From Pyrodictiaceae archaeon (GTDB taxonomy: Archaea > Thermoproteota > Thermoprotei_A > Sulfolobales > Pyrodictiaceae), in the NCBI GenBank assembly GCA_027036135.1, contig JALVSY010000007.1, positions 500,880 through 564,879 of the forward strand: 64,000 nucleotides of DNA, in the 5' to 3' direction. Position 1 is the stretch's first letter, and the number at the start of each line of letters is the position of its first letter. The notes beneath the pieces are model-generated. The model was not told the DNA's origin and searched no databases. It worked only from the letters and a program-made list of their open reading frames with translations. Positions 10,448-20,955 of this stretch are shown here, piece by piece. The position numbers and the translations under genes were made by a program.

Positions 10448-11668
10448 ATGGGGGGTGGGTTCATGAGGATAGCGCATGTGGTGCAACGCTATAGGCCTGC
10501 TTCCTTAACGGGCTCTGAGCGCTATATAGATGCATTAACAATTTATATGCTGGCTAGGGGTCACAAGGTTGACGTATATACTTCCACGGCTCTAGACTGG
10601 TGCAGGCTTTTCGTCCCCTTCGGGCAAGCACTCCCGCAGGGCGTCGAGGATTATGGTTACTTGAGAATTGTGAGGCTCAAACCCAGCTACTTCAAGCAAC
10701 TCACATCAACGGCGCTCTGCCTCCTATTGAAATTACCTCTCCCCTGTTTTCTCCGCGGCCCTAGGCTATCTAGTCTATCTAGCTTGATGCTAGAGGATTA
10801 CGACATTATTGGAGTAACCCCTGCCCCTTTCCCATATTTACTGGATACGCTGCGGGCTGCGAGGAGAATCGGCGCAGGGCTTGTAGTAATGCCTTTTATG
10901 CACTTTGATCTAAGAGAATACCGTAACCCTTACCTGCTCTCAGTTATTGGTGCAGCCGACGCTGTTATTGCCGCAACTCCCTGCGAGGCAAAAATATTGA
11001 TGCGCGTATATGGCGCTAGGAGGGTCCGGGTTGTTGAGCCTGGTTTATGGATTAGAGAGTGGCTTCAAGGCATGCCGGGTAGAGAGGAGGCAAGGCTCAA
11101 GCTCGGTCTAGGAGAGGACGAATTCGTTATCTTACTTCCCCATAGGGCACGGGCTAAGGGGGCCTACCACGTGCTCGAGGCAGCAACGATCGTTGCGAGG
11201 AAGGGTATTCCAATCAGTGTCCTTGTCTTCGGCTTTGTTAAAGACAAGGGATTCGAGAGGCTAAAACGCCTAGCAACTATTAACGGTGTTAAAGTAAAGG
11301 ATCTCGGAGCCGTTGATGAAGTAACGAAGAAGATCCTATACGCGGCAAGCGATATATTAGCGCAACCATCCATAGCTGATTCCTTCGGAATAGTGTACCT
11401 AGAGGCATGGGCAGCGCGGAAACCAGTAATAGCAGCTGATACCCTTGCCATGAAGTGTGTCGTGAGGCATGGTGTTGATGGTTTCCGCGTACCTTTTGGA
11501 AACGTTAAGGCACTAGCAGAGAAGTTTCTAAGACTAGCACTTGACCCGGGGCTCAGAGAGCAAATGGGTGAAGCAGGCTATAGGAAGGTTATAAGGCGAT
11601 ACGATTGGAGGATAATTGGTAAGAGAATGGAGGAAGTATACTATGAAGTCGCATCCTCGGCTCAATGA
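10448..11668 (+). CDS. Family 1 glycosyltransferase (start possibly 10463)
   Basis: MRIAHVVQRYRPASLTGSERYIDAL...; ASDILAQPSIADSFGIVYLEAWAARKPVIA. Confidence 0.92.
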   Translation: MGGGFMRIAHVVQRYRPASLTGSERYIDALTIYMLARGHKVDVYTSTALDWCRLFVPFGQALPQGVEDYGYLRIVRLKPSYFKQLTSTALCLLLKLPLPCFLRGPRLSSLSSLMLEDYDIIGVTPAPFPYLLDTLRAARRIGAGLVVMPFMHFDLREYRNPYLLSVIGAADAVIAATPCEAKILMRVYGARRVRVVEPGLWIREWLQGMPGREEARLKLGLGEDEFVILLPHRARAKGAYHVLEAATIVARKGIPISVLVFGFVKDKGFERLKRLATINGVKVKDLGAVDEVTKKILYAASDILAQPSIADSFGIVYLEAWAARKPVIAADTLAMKCVVRHGVDGFRVPFGNVKALAEKFLRLALDPGLREQMGEAGYRKVIRRYDWRIIGKRMEEVYYEVASSAQ

Positions 11669-12809
11669 CGTCATCGGTATGCTTGTAAACGGTGAGCTAA
11701 GAAACACTCTATCCAGTCACTATCATAGCATCCTTCACAGGGTTGCAGAGATTAGTACATCGGCTAAGGGAGCGCGCCACGTACTCCTAGGAATAGCGTA
11801 TCGCATTGCCCGTAGATTAGGGTTGCTTAGCAGCCCTGCTGTCGGCGAATTAACTTGGGAAATGAATCTCCTTGCCTTGCTCGATATCGTGTATCGTGGA
11901 CCCGAATATAAGCCGTTAATCGAGGCGCTCGACAAGGACGGAAAAGAGACATTAGCGCTATATATATCTGGGCTTGCGTGTCAGACTGGTGTCCAGCAGC
12001 TATGCGAAAAAGCGAAGACGCTCTTTGAGGAGAAATGTCGCTTGCTAGAAGCAATAAGAAAAAGAATACATGTCATACGCAAGCTAGGTGTGAGCCATAC
12101 AAGTGGCCGACCAATATTGCTAGTTAGAATATATGACCCTATAGGCCCGCCTCGCCTTCTTACAGACAGTCTTGACATATTAACAGAGAGCATAGCAACT
12201 ATTAAGCCAAACATATTTAAGAAAATTATTAACAATGCAACGTCGCTAGCAGTACTCGACGTTGGAGCATACAATGGCGAGACCAGTACCAGGTATGCAG
12301 CATTAATGCTCCGCGAAGGAATAAAAGGGACTGTATACGCTATCGAGCCTGACCCGGTATCATACAAGCTCCTAGAATATAATGCACGTCTCTTAGGGCA
12401 TCCAATAAGAACCATCCACGCCTTCCTCGCCTCGAATTATGGTTATGAGATGCTCGTTCCACGGGGTCCTTCTTCGTCCATGTCGAGTATTGCAGGGGCG
12501 GCGGGAAAAGTAAGAATCCGGGTTATACCAGCACACGTTATTGTGGAAAGGGCCTTGAACGAGTCAAACGCGGATCATCTGCACGTAAGAATAGATACAG
12601 AAGGCGCAGAGGACCTCATAATAAACGACCTAATCAATACATTTAAGAGGCTCAGAAGCTTTTCAGCTGAAATAGCTGTTTATCACCGCTTAGGGGATCT
12701 TCTTAAATTCTATAACAAACTGAAGGGCATAGCAACTGGTTTTACACTTGTATGGGCCTCATGCGATTTTCGAGACCTTATGCTCGTCGCTTATAGAGCA
12801 GCTCTCTAG
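11643..12809 (+). CDS. FkbM-family methyltransferase
   Basis: VLDVGAYNGETSTRYAALM...GTVYAIEPDPVSYKLLEYNARLLGH; RIDTEGAEDLII. Confidence 0.8.
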   Translation: MKSHPRLNDVIGMLVNGELRNTLSSHYHSILHRVAEISTSAKGARHVLLGIAYRIARRLGLLSSPAVGELTWEMNLLALLDIVYRGPEYKPLIEALDKDGKETLALYISGLACQTGVQQLCEKAKTLFEEKCRLLEAIRKRIHVIRKLGVSHTSGRPILLVRIYDPIGPPRLLTDSLDILTESIATIKPNIFKKIINNATSLAVLDVGAYNGETSTRYAALMLREGIKGTVYAIEPDPVSYKLLEYNARLLGHPIRTIHAFLASNYGYEMLVPRGPSSSMSSIAGAAGKVRIRVIPAHVIVERALNESNADHLHVRIDTEGAEDLIINDLINTFKRLRSFSAEIAVYHRLGDLLKFYNKLKGIATGFTLVWASCDFRDLMLVAYRAAL

Positions 12810-13024
12810 TCATGTGTAGTATATTGTTGTGCTATCTCTTATGGCAAGTAATAGTAGGCCGGAAACGATAGTAAATAAGATAACGATGTCTCATAGCGTA
12901 TAGCTTGGTGCAGCGTCTTAATAAACGATGGTCACATGGTTTACATCTTTCTTTAGCCATGTTCTTTAAATAAAAGGATGACGGGTAGTGCCTGGCTGCC
13001 AACAGTCTTACCGGTTGTCATGCA

Positions 13025-13807
13025 ATGGTCAAGGTTGTTGAGGCTACGAGGCCCCAGGTAGTATTCCACCTAGCAGCATTAACCCCAGTTTCTGAGAGCT
13101 TTTCACCAGCCAGTAACCTATGCAGAGATAAACTATATTGGACAGTAAACCTGCTCGAGGCTCTCCGGAGACACGGCTTTGAGCAACTTCGGCTCTTCGT
13201 ACTAGCTGGCACCACGGAGATGTACGATACCCCGGAACCTATTGAGGATGGCCGGGCTTTTAGCCCAAAGAGCCCCTATGCGGTCAGCAAAGTCGCTGCA
13301 ACGTACTATAACGAGTATATGTGGCATACATACAGGATGCCGACAGTAACAGTTATCCCCACAAATACCTACGGGAGGGCACATGTGGGACAGAGACACT
13401 TCTTCATAGAGAAAATAATTACCAGCATGCTCCTCGGTGCCAAGGAGATAAAACTAGGCAACCCAGAGACCATAAGAGACTGGATGTTCCGCGAAGACCA
13501 CGTCAATGCATACATAAAGGTAATGGAGGCAGCACTTAACGGAAAAGAAGTATTCGGTCAAAGATTCTACTTCGGTACAAGCAAGGACTATATAACCAGA
13601 GAGACGTTCGAAAAAGTTAAGCGGCTCATAGGCTGGGAGGGCCGTGCTATTTGGAACGTATACCTACGCCCAAATGATAGCAAAAGAATAATCGTCAACC
13701 CCGAGAGAGCAAAGAAAGTACTGGGCTGGGCTCCGCGCTACAATCTCGAGGAAGGGCTACGAAGAGCCATAAACGAGTGGAAAGAAGTACTCAGCCTAAC
13801 CTCATAG
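13025..13807 (+). pseudogene. NAD-dependent epimerase/dehydratase lacking the N-terminal Rossmann glycine motif
   Basis: ORF starts MVKVVEATRPQVVFHLAALTPVSESF...; TTEMYDTPEPIEDG, SPYAVSKVAATYY; in-frame TAG at 12986-12988 upstream. Confidence 0.75.
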
Positions 13808-15181
13808 CACTTGTGTTATTATCTTGTCTAGCTCTGGGTGCCTCGCTGACCTAAGATGCCTCAGTAGTAGCTCGCGTAGCCTTTGCGCTATCTCCCTCTC
13901 CTCCTCTACGAGGTTTTGTTTTTCTCCCGGATCCCTGTCTATTTTGAAGAGCTCTCTTTGATCATGGTGCTTTGCGCCGCACCGAGGACATTTCTCTGGC
14001 CGATTGTGCATGAAACTTTCAATATACTTCCATGATCCAGCGATTATGCCGAAAAGCGTATCTAGCCCTGGCTTATCGGCCACCATCCCGAAGTAAAGAA
14101 CTCGGTTCCCATCCATGTCGGGGGCATTGGGCAATGAAAGGTCTAAGCCGTCCCATCTCCTAGAAAGCCTTCTATATAGCTCCTCGTCTATTGCACCAGA
14201 TACACGTAGGATGCCGAAAATTGTTGGCGCGACATCAACTAGTGAGACGCGATTAAGCATGATTGGTTCCTCTCTCCCTGCAGGTTTTATAGCAAGGAAG
14301 GATCTAATTACCTCCTCGTGTACTGTGTGGTGATCGAAGAAGGCGCCGTGTTCTCCTAGCGACTCGCCGTGATCAGAATAGATAATGATTAATGTGTCAT
14401 CGTATAGGCCCGTGTCACGTAACTTGTCTATGAAGAGGCGAAGCGCCTCTCCGACGCTGCATGCTGCTGCCTGGTACCTTTCAATAATGTCTTCGATTGT
14501 GTGGGCTCCCCAGGCTACTAGGTCGCGTAAGTAGCGCCTCCACTGCTCATCTATTACTTTCTCGAGGAGAACCGAGAGCGGTGTACCGGGCCGGCGTTTA
14601 GGGCTACAATGGGTTACGAGATAAGGTGTATGTGTGTCCCAGATATGCACAAATGCTAGGAATGGTTTCTTCGCCCCCTTTAGGCCACGCAATACTTGAC
14701 CAAGAATGGTGATAACGGGAGGATAAGGTGTCGGAGGATTTCGGAAAAATGCATGAGCTATCTTTCGCGAAGCCCGTAGCGCGGCGTGCTTTGCAACGTA
14801 ACTAAGCTTTATCAATCCGTGGCGCAGGGCTGGCAGCTCTATGTATCTTTTGAAGCCTCTACGATGCCAACGTCCAAGAATATCATAGGCCATTGTCTCG
14901 TAGCCATTAGAGGCAAGCACTTCGGGTAGCCAATTATCCCTTGTCCTAAGCCTAAGTAACATTGTCTCGGTTCCTGTAACCCATGGTCCATGGCGTAGGA
15001 TGCCGTGCCTTACCGGGTACATGCCAGTAAAAACCGTTGTAACTACGGGATCCGTTCCGTAGAGAGGTGTGTAGACCTCTTTGTAGACTAGCCAGTCAGA
15101 GCCAAGTGCACTAGAAACGTATCGGGCATAGTCGCTTCGTAACGCATCTATGTGAATAATCAATATATTGGGTCTAGCCAT
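13802..15181 (-). CDS. Alkaline-phosphatase-superfamily (sulfatase-like) hydrolase or transferase
   Basis: PNILIIHIDALRSDY; YGTDPVVTTVFTGMYPVRHGILRHG; DDTLIIIYSDHGESLGEHG; no C/S-x-P-x-R formylglycine motif. Confidence 0.85.
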   Translation of the reverse strand: MARPNILIIHIDALRSDYARYVSSALGSDWLVYKEVYTPLYGTDPVVTTVFTGMYPVRHGILRHGPWVTGTETMLLRLRTRDNWLPEVLASNGYETMAYDILGRWHRRGFKRYIELPALRHGLIKLSYVAKHAALRASRKIAHAFFRNPPTPYPPVITILGQVLRGLKGAKKPFLAFVHIWDTHTPYLVTHCSPKRRPGTPLSVLLEKVIDEQWRRYLRDLVAWGAHTIEDIIERYQAAACSVGEALRLFIDKLRDTGLYDDTLIIIYSDHGESLGEHGAFFDHHTVHEEVIRSFLAIKPAGREEPIMLNRVSLVDVAPTIFGILRVSGAIDEELYRRLSRRWDGLDLSLPNAPDMDGNRVLYFGMVADKPGLDTLFGIIAGSWKYIESFMHNRPEKCPRCGAKHHDQRELFKIDRDPGEKQNLVEEEREIAQRLRELLLRHLRSARHPELDKIITQVL

Positions 15182-15495
15182 ATCTTACCCCATTAATCGT
15201 GTCGTATTATCCAAAACATAGCACTTGACTACGTGCCTTCCTTAATATGAGTTGAGTACCTGTAGCTATGTAGCAACGAGCCTAGTATAGTTACGACGGA
15301 GGATATACGAGAGAGGCACTTGCTCCGCCTAGCTATGGCTTAATTAAGGCAATGATTCAATCAAGTCCAGCATGAGGTATCTTTGTTACTAGTGATATTA
15401 GATCCATCATGAAGCTCGCTTTATATTGTGAAATATCCCACCTTAACTATAATGTTGATGACCATGTGACCATGTTGGCCACCTCATCGTCTGCA

Positions 15496-16119
15496 TTATT
15501 GTTTTCTTAGCTCTGCGTATAGCTTGTATAGCTCGTCTATTCTCTTATTTGTCCCGTCAATTCTCTTGTTTATTTCCTCTATCTTGACTAGCAGGGTTTC
15601 TTGAACTCTATCAATCCTCCTATTAGTCTCCTCAATCTTGGCTAGCAAGGCTTCTTGTACCTTGTCGATTCTCCTATTAGTATCGTCTATTCTTCGGTTA
15701 GTCTCCTCGATCTTTGCTAGTAGGGTGGCTTGGACGGAATTTATTCTTGCTGATAGAGTTTCTTGTACCTTGTCTATTCGTTTATTTGTTTCCTCTATCT
15801 TGGCCGATAGCGTCTCATGTACCTTGTCTATTCTCTTGTTAGTCTCATCTATTCTCTTGTTTGTTTCATCTATTCTCTTATTGGTTTCCTTTATTTCGTC
15901 TCCTAGCTCTCTCCTTGTCTCCCGTATCTCTTCCCTTAGCTCCCGTGTCTCCTTATGGGTTAGGTCTAGGTAGAGGAGCAGAATATCCTCTGTGCTAAGC
16001 TTTTGCTTCTTCTCAAGCTTCTCTAGAATCCTCTTAGAAACCTGGCTAAGCACAGTAGACAATACCGCTTCCTCGGCCAAGCGCCTTGCCCCGGGGGTAC
16101 CTATTAGTTGTAGGACCAT
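15496..16119 (-). CDS. Heptad/hendecad coiled-coil protein, paralog 1
   Basis: LAEEAVLSTVLSQVSKRILEKLEKKQKLSTEDILLLYLDL plus (ETNKRID)n / KVQETLLAKIE repeats, tail ELYKLYAELRKQ. Confidence 0.85.
   Translation of the reverse strand: MVLQLIGTPGARRLAEEAVLSTVLSQVSKRILEKLEKKQKLSTEDILLLYLDLTHKETRELREEIRETRRELGDEIKETNKRIDETNKRIDETNKRIDKVHETLSAKIEETNKRIDKVQETLSARINSVQATLLAKIEETNRRIDDTNRRIDKVQEALLAKIEETNRRIDRVQETLLVKIEEINKRIDGTNKRIDELYKLYAELRKQ
15780..15895. repeat. Tandem ~21-bp coding repeats (ETNKRID units)
   Basis: Repeated tctattctcttgtttgtttcatctattctcttattggtttc pattern. Confidence 0.7.
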
Positions 16120-16319
16120 AATTACTTTATTAGGGGATGCCTCGGCTGGCTTAGGGTTTTTCGTTTTCCTCGGCGGCTCCGAGGGTGTGGTTCCCTAGTG
16201 CTGTTCCTGGCTTTTCTTCCTGGTTCCTGGCTGTGTTCCTGGAGCGGCTGCACGGTGATGGCTGGGCACTATTTTCTACCTCCCGGGTGTTCACCCTAGG
16301 TGGCAGGGGTGGTTCTTGT

Positions 16320-17399
16320 TTGAGGGGTGTCTTGCTTCATGGGGGGCTTGGTACCCGGTTGAGGCCTTTGACTCATACTGGTCCTAAGCAGCTTATCCGT
16401 GTCGCTGGTAAGCCGGTTTCTCAGTGGGTGTTGGAGGATCTCCGTGACGCTGGTGTAAGGGAGATAGGAGTGGTTCTTGGCACAGTGTCTCCTCTCCGTG
16501 TCGTGGAGTACTATGGTGATGGCTCGTGGCTAGGGGTTGAGCTGACCTATATTTATCAAGGATACCCGTATGGCTTGGCTCACGCCGTTTATCTTGCCAG
16601 GGACTTTGTCGGGGATGAGCCCTTCGTGGTGTATCTCGGCGATAATATCCTGGCTGGTGGTATCAGGGAGTACGTGGAGAGGTTCTTGGAGAGCGGCGCC
16701 GACGCCATGGTCTTGCTCGCGGAGGTTGAGGACCCGCGGCGCTTCGGGGTAGCAAAGTTCGATGAAGGGGGCCGTCTCGTTGGGCTTGTCGAGAAGCCCC
16801 GTGTACCGCCGAGCAACTACGCGCTCGTCGGGGTCTACATGTTCCGCCCACCCCATATCTTCCGAGCTATTGAGGGCCTTAGGCCTAGTTGGCGCGGGGA
16901 GCTCGAGATAACCGATGCTATCCAGCGCCTCATTGACTGGGGCCTAAGGGTAGACTACGCCGTCGTGGAGGGGTGGTGGAAGGACACAGGGACTCCCGGT
17001 GACATTCTCGAGGCTAACCGGTTGCTCCTCGACGAGAAGATACCCGGGGCCCGTCTAGAGGGCGTGGTGGAGCCCGGTGCCCGTGTAGAGGGGAGAGTGG
17101 TTGTCGAGGAGGGTGCCCGTGTAGAGAGTGGCGCGGTTGTCCGTGGCCCCGCCTATATTGGCCGGGGGAGCAGGGTTGGGCCGGGCACCTACGTGGGGCC
17201 TTACACGAGTCTGGGCTGGAACACCGTGCTCGAGAACGTGGAGATAGAGAACAGTGTGGTAATGGATGGCGCTAGGCTGGTCAACGCTGGCCGCGTCGTG
17301 GATAGCCTCGTGGGAGCCGAGGCAGAGATAGCCACGAGCACCGGGCTGCCGAGCGGTCACCGGTTCATAGTCGGCGAGAAGGCGAGGATAAGGCTCTAG
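16320..17399 (+). CDS. rmlA: Glucose-1-phosphate thymidylyltransferase, long archaeal form with beta-helix tail
   Basis: RGVLLHGGLGTRLRPLTHTGPKQLIRVAGKP; TTG start at 16320 fits better than the ORF-track start at 16185. Confidence 0.9.
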   Translation: MRGVLLHGGLGTRLRPLTHTGPKQLIRVAGKPVSQWVLEDLRDAGVREIGVVLGTVSPLRVVEYYGDGSWLGVELTYIYQGYPYGLAHAVYLARDFVGDEPFVVYLGDNILAGGIREYVERFLESGADAMVLLAEVEDPRRFGVAKFDEGGRLVGLVEKPRVPPSNYALVGVYMFRPPHIFRAIEGLRPSWRGELEITDAIQRLIDWGLRVDYAVVEGWWKDTGTPGDILEANRLLLDEKIPGARLEGVVEPGARVEGRVVVEEGARVESGAVVRGPAYIGRGSRVGPGTYVGPYTSLGWNTVLENVEIENSVVMDGARLVNAGRVVDSLVGAEAEIATSTGLPSGHRFIVGEKARIRL

Positions 17400-17415
17400 G
17401 AGGGCATGGGTAGCC

Positions 17416-18432
17416 GTGAGGGTGCTGGTTGCTGGCGGCGCGGGGTTCATGGGTAGCAACTTTGTCCGCTACCTCCTAGGGCGCTACCCGGACGCCGAGG
17501 TACTGGTCTATGATAAGCTTACGTATGCTGGCCGCCTGGATAACCTAAGGGACGTGTACTGGGACAAGAGGTTCAGGTTCGTCCTCGGAGACATTGGTGA
17601 CGAGGAGCGACTAATGGAGGTTATAAAGAGCTTTGAACCGGACGTGATAGTTAACTTCGCGGGCGAGACCCACGTAGACCGGAGCATCAATGAGCCAGCC
17701 CCCTTCCTGGAAACCAATGTTGTTGGCGTGTTCCACCTACTCGAGGTTGCTAGGAGGCTCGAGGTGCCCCGCCTAGTACATATAAGCACCGACGAGGTCT
17801 ACGGCGACCGATGGAACCTCCCCCCGGCCAGTGAGGATGATTGTTTCAGGCCGAGTAGCCCCTACTCTGCTAGCAAGGCCTCCGGGGACCTACTATGCCA
17901 AGCTTATTGGAGAACCTATAGACTACCAGTAATTATTCTACGGCCCTCTAACAACTATGGCCCATACCAGTACCCGGAGAAGCTCATACCACGGACAATT
18001 ATCCGCGCACTACACGACAAACCGATACCGCTCTACGGCGGGGGATGGCAGAAACGGGACTGGCTATACGTAATGGACTTCGCGGAGGCCCTGGATACTG
18101 TTATGAGGCGGGGCTCCCCGGGGGAGGCCTACAACGTGCCAGGCTTCAACGAGAAGACCAACCTGGAGGTCGTGAGGGACATACTGAGGCTCATGGGCAA
18201 GCCAGAGACACTGATAAAGACGGTGGAGGATAGGCCTGGTCATGACCGCCGCTACGCAATGAGGGGCGAGAAGATACTCTCCCTGGGCTGGCGCCCAAAG
18301 ACACCGTGGCACAAGGGACTAAGGGAGACCATTGAGTGGTACCTGGGGAATGAGTGGTGGTGGCGCCCCCTCCTAGGCGACGAGTTCTTCGCCGAGGACA
18401 CGCCCTGGGAAACGAGGCGACAAAACGGCTAG
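17416..18432 (+). CDS. rmlB: dTDP-glucose 4,6-dehydratase
   Basis: MRVLVAGGAGFMGSNFVRYLL; ISTDEVYGD; SPYSASKASGD; ETIEWYLGNEWWW. Confidence 0.95.
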   Translation: MRVLVAGGAGFMGSNFVRYLLGRYPDAEVLVYDKLTYAGRLDNLRDVYWDKRFRFVLGDIGDEERLMEVIKSFEPDVIVNFAGETHVDRSINEPAPFLETNVVGVFHLLEVARRLEVPRLVHISTDEVYGDRWNLPPASEDDCFRPSSPYSASKASGDLLCQAYWRTYRLPVIILRPSNNYGPYQYPEKLIPRTIIRALHDKPIPLYGGGWQKRDWLYVMDFAEALDTVMRRGSPGEAYNVPGFNEKTNLEVVRDILRLMGKPETLIKTVEDRPGHDRRYAMRGEKILSLGWRPKTPWHKGLRETIEWYLGNEWWWRPLLGDEFFAEDTPWETRRQNG

Positions 18433-18444
18433 GAGGTGTAACCC

Positions 18445-19347
18445 GTGGCGCGCGTACTCCTGACCGGAGCCGGGGGCCTCCTCGGCCAGAAACTGGTAAA
18501 GGTACTAGCGGATAGGGGCCACGAGGTAGTAGCTGTTTACCGTGTCCACGAGCCCCCAGCGGCCCAAGGCGTTAAGCCGGTTAGGCTGGACGTGACTGAC
18601 TGGGTTAGGCTAGAAGACCTAGTGCTAAAGACCCGGCCAGGCACAATAATACATGCAGCGGCCTACACTGATGTGGATGGCTGCGAGAAGGACAAGCAAT
18701 GGGCGTGGAGAGTAAACGTCGCCGCCACTAGGAGCATAGTAAGGGCAGCAAGGGTCGTCAACGCGCACCTAGTCTACGTCTCCACTGACTACGTGTTTGA
18801 CGGCGAGAAGGGGATGTACAGGGAAACCGATACACCGAGCCCCGTGAACTACTACGGGTTAACAAAGCTCGTAGCAGAGGAGCTTGTGAGGAGCAGCGAG
18901 CTACTATACACAATCGTTAGGCCGAGCGCGATATACGGTATAGGGGGCTCCAAGAAGAGCTTCGCCGAGTACGTAGCAGAAAAACTAGCCCAAGGGGAAC
19001 AAGTCAAGGCACTCACAGACCAATACGTGTCACCGACCCACAACGAGCTATTAGCGGAGGCCCTAGCCGAGATAATAGAGCTCAAGCCACTAGGCACGCT
19101 CCACGTAGCAGGCCCCAGGATGAACCGATACGAGTTCGCCAAGAAAATAGCAGAGACACTAGGCCTACCAACAAGCCTAGTAAAGCCAGCAACCATGGAG
19201 GAGATGCAGGGGAGATGGGTAGCGAGGAGACCCAGGGACTCAAGCCTAGACACGGGCAAGGCGCAAAACCTACTAGAGACACCTTTCAGCGACATAGACG
19301 AGGCAATGAAGAGACTAAAGAGAGACTGGGAGAACAAGGGTAGGTAG
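18445..19347 (+). CDS. rmlD: dTDP-4-dehydrorhamnose reductase
   Basis: RVLLTGAGGLLGQKLVKVL; IIHAAAYTDVDGCEKD; YVSTDYVFDGEKGMYRETDTPSPVNYYGLTK. Confidence 0.95.
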   Translation: MARVLLTGAGGLLGQKLVKVLADRGHEVVAVYRVHEPPAAQGVKPVRLDVTDWVRLEDLVLKTRPGTIIHAAAYTDVDGCEKDKQWAWRVNVAATRSIVRAARVVNAHLVYVSTDYVFDGEKGMYRETDTPSPVNYYGLTKLVAEELVRSSELLYTIVRPSAIYGIGGSKKSFAEYVAEKLAQGEQVKALTDQYVSPTHNELLAEALAEIIELKPLGTLHVAGPRMNRYEFAKKIAETLGLPTSLVKPATMEEMQGRWVARRPRDSSLDTGKAQNLLETPFSDIDEAMKRLKRDWENKGR

Positions 19348-19349
19348 CG

Positions 19350-19904
19350 ATGCCCTTCGAGTTCCAGAGACTAGAGATACCCGACGTAGTACTGGTAAAG
19401 ATAAAGATGTTTAGCGACGAGCGCGGCTTCTTCGCGGAGCTCTACAAGAGAACACCGTTCCTAGCCAGCGGCATACCCTATGACTTCGTCCAGGTCAACC
19501 TCTCCTACTCCAGGCGGGGCGTGGTTCGGGGGCTTCACTACCAGCTCAAGCCCCACGAGCAGGGCAAACTAGTGTATGTTCTACGGGGCCGGGTAGTGGA
19601 CGTGGCCCTCGACATTAGGAAGGGGAGCCCCTGGTACGGGCGACACGTCATGGTTGAGCTTACGCCGGGTACTGGTCTCTGGGTTCCGCCGGGCTTCGCG
19701 CACGGGTTCCAGGCGCTCGAGGACACGTTGTTCCTCTACCTAGTAACCAAGGAGTATAACAGGGAGGCGGAGAGGTGCATACGCTGGGACGACCCAGGGC
19801 TAGGAATACAGTGGCCCATCAGAGACAACGTGGTGATCAGCGACAAGGACAAACAATGCCCAGGGTTCAGGGAGGCGGAGACAAACTTCGAGTACCCAAT
19901 ATAA
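19350..19904 (+). CDS. rmlC: dTDP-4-dehydrorhamnose 3,5-epimerase
   Basis: DERGFFAELYK; QVNLSYSRRGVVRGLHYQ; WVPPGFAHGFQALED. Confidence 0.95.
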   Translation: MPFEFQRLEIPDVVLVKIKMFSDERGFFAELYKRTPFLASGIPYDFVQVNLSYSRRGVVRGLHYQLKPHEQGKLVYVLRGRVVDVALDIRKGSPWYGRHVMVELTPGTGLWVPPGFAHGFQALEDTLFLYLVTKEYNREAERCIRWDDPGLGIQWPIRDNVVISDKDKQCPGFREAETNFEYPI

Positions 19905-20316
19905 ACAGTGATACGCGGAACTATGAGACATGCCTTTGGCTAGGCAACTACTCCTCGCCGAGGGTATGGGTTAGCGATTCCCCAAGGGAGCCTATGCTGG
20001 CCAGGGATCAGGGCTTTTTCCCGGGCACTGGCCAGGGCCTAGGCGCGTTATAGCAACGTCTCGCTGTAAAGGATGGTCTCCCCAAGGGTTGGTGCCTAGG
20101 CGTGGAGGCCGTGCTCGGCGGTGGTCTTACTAGCCCGGGGTTGAGCCATAAACCGGGCCGGGGATAGCCACTATGCAGCGCACAGAGTCAATAGGCTCTC
20201 CTCGAGGAGCCCCTGGGCCTCTATGTGTGATTTGGCCAGCGCTCTACAAGTAGGGAGACACTGAGTCACCACACCCTCTCCGCTACGCATCAATTATAGG
20301 TTATAATTTAGTGTTT

Positions 20317-20955
20317 TTACCGCCCTCTTAGCTCTGCGTATAGCTTGTATAGCTCGTCTATTCTCTTATTTGTTTCCTCGATCTTAGCAAGTAGTGTTTC
20401 CTGAACCCTATCAATCCTCCTATTTGTCTCTTCTATTTTTGCTAGTAATGCTTCCCGTACATGATCTATCCTAGCCGATAGAGACGTCTGTATAGAATCT
20501 ATCCTCTTGTTTGTCTCATCTATTCTCTTATTGGTCTCCTCTATTTTTGTTAATAGTGTTTCTTGTACTTTGTCTATTCTTTTATTGGTTTCATCTATGC
20601 GTTTATTTATCTCCTCTATTTTGGCCAAGAGGGTCTCTTGTACGCGGTCTATCCTCTTATTGGTATCGTCTATGCGCTTATTTGATTCATCTATTTTAGC
20701 CAATAATGTCTCCTGCACGTTACCAATTCTCTTGTTCGTCTCGTCGATGCGTTTGTTCGTCTCATCTATTCTCCTATTGACCTCTCTGATCTCTTCCCTT
20801 AGCTCTCTCCTTGTCTCCCTTATCTCCCTATGGGTGAGATCAAGGTACAATAATATCAGATCTTCTGTGCTGAGCTTCTTCCCCTTCTCCAGCTTCTCCA
20901 ATATCTTCTTAGAGACCTGGCTAAGAACAGAAGACAATACAGCCTCCTCGGCCAA
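20317..20955 (-). CDS. Heptad/hendecad coiled-coil protein, paralog 2
   Basis: Same N-terminal module and ETNKRID/KVQETLLAKIE repeats as 15496-16119. Confidence 0.85.
   Translation of the reverse strand: MAEEAVLSSVLSQVSKKILEKLEKGKKLSTEDLILLYLDLTHREIRETRRELREEIREVNRRIDETNKRIDETNKRIGNVQETLLAKIDESNKRIDDTNKRIDRVQETLLAKIEEINKRIDETNKRIDKVQETLLTKIEETNKRIDETNKRIDSIQTSLSARIDHVREALLAKIEETNRRIDRVQETLLAKIEETNKRIDELYKLYAELRGR

Noticed and set aside
11981-12415. 144-aa minus-strand ORF in the FkbM gene
   Set aside because: Antisense shadow of a recognisable methyltransferase
13802-15181. Classic formylglycine sulfatase
   Set aside because: Lacks the C/S-x-P-x-R activation motif; Thr/Ser at the nucleophile region suggests another AlkP-superfamily activity
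15780-15900. Regular ~21-bp repeats resembling a CRISPR array
   Set aside because: No spacers; repeats are contiguous, in frame and encode heptads; no cas genes in the window
15638-15973. Antisense ORF of Leu/Val/Ser repeats (also 20507-21004 and 31963-32505)
   Set aside because: Mirror frames of the coiled-coil repeat genes; low-complexity hydrophobic output created by the repeats
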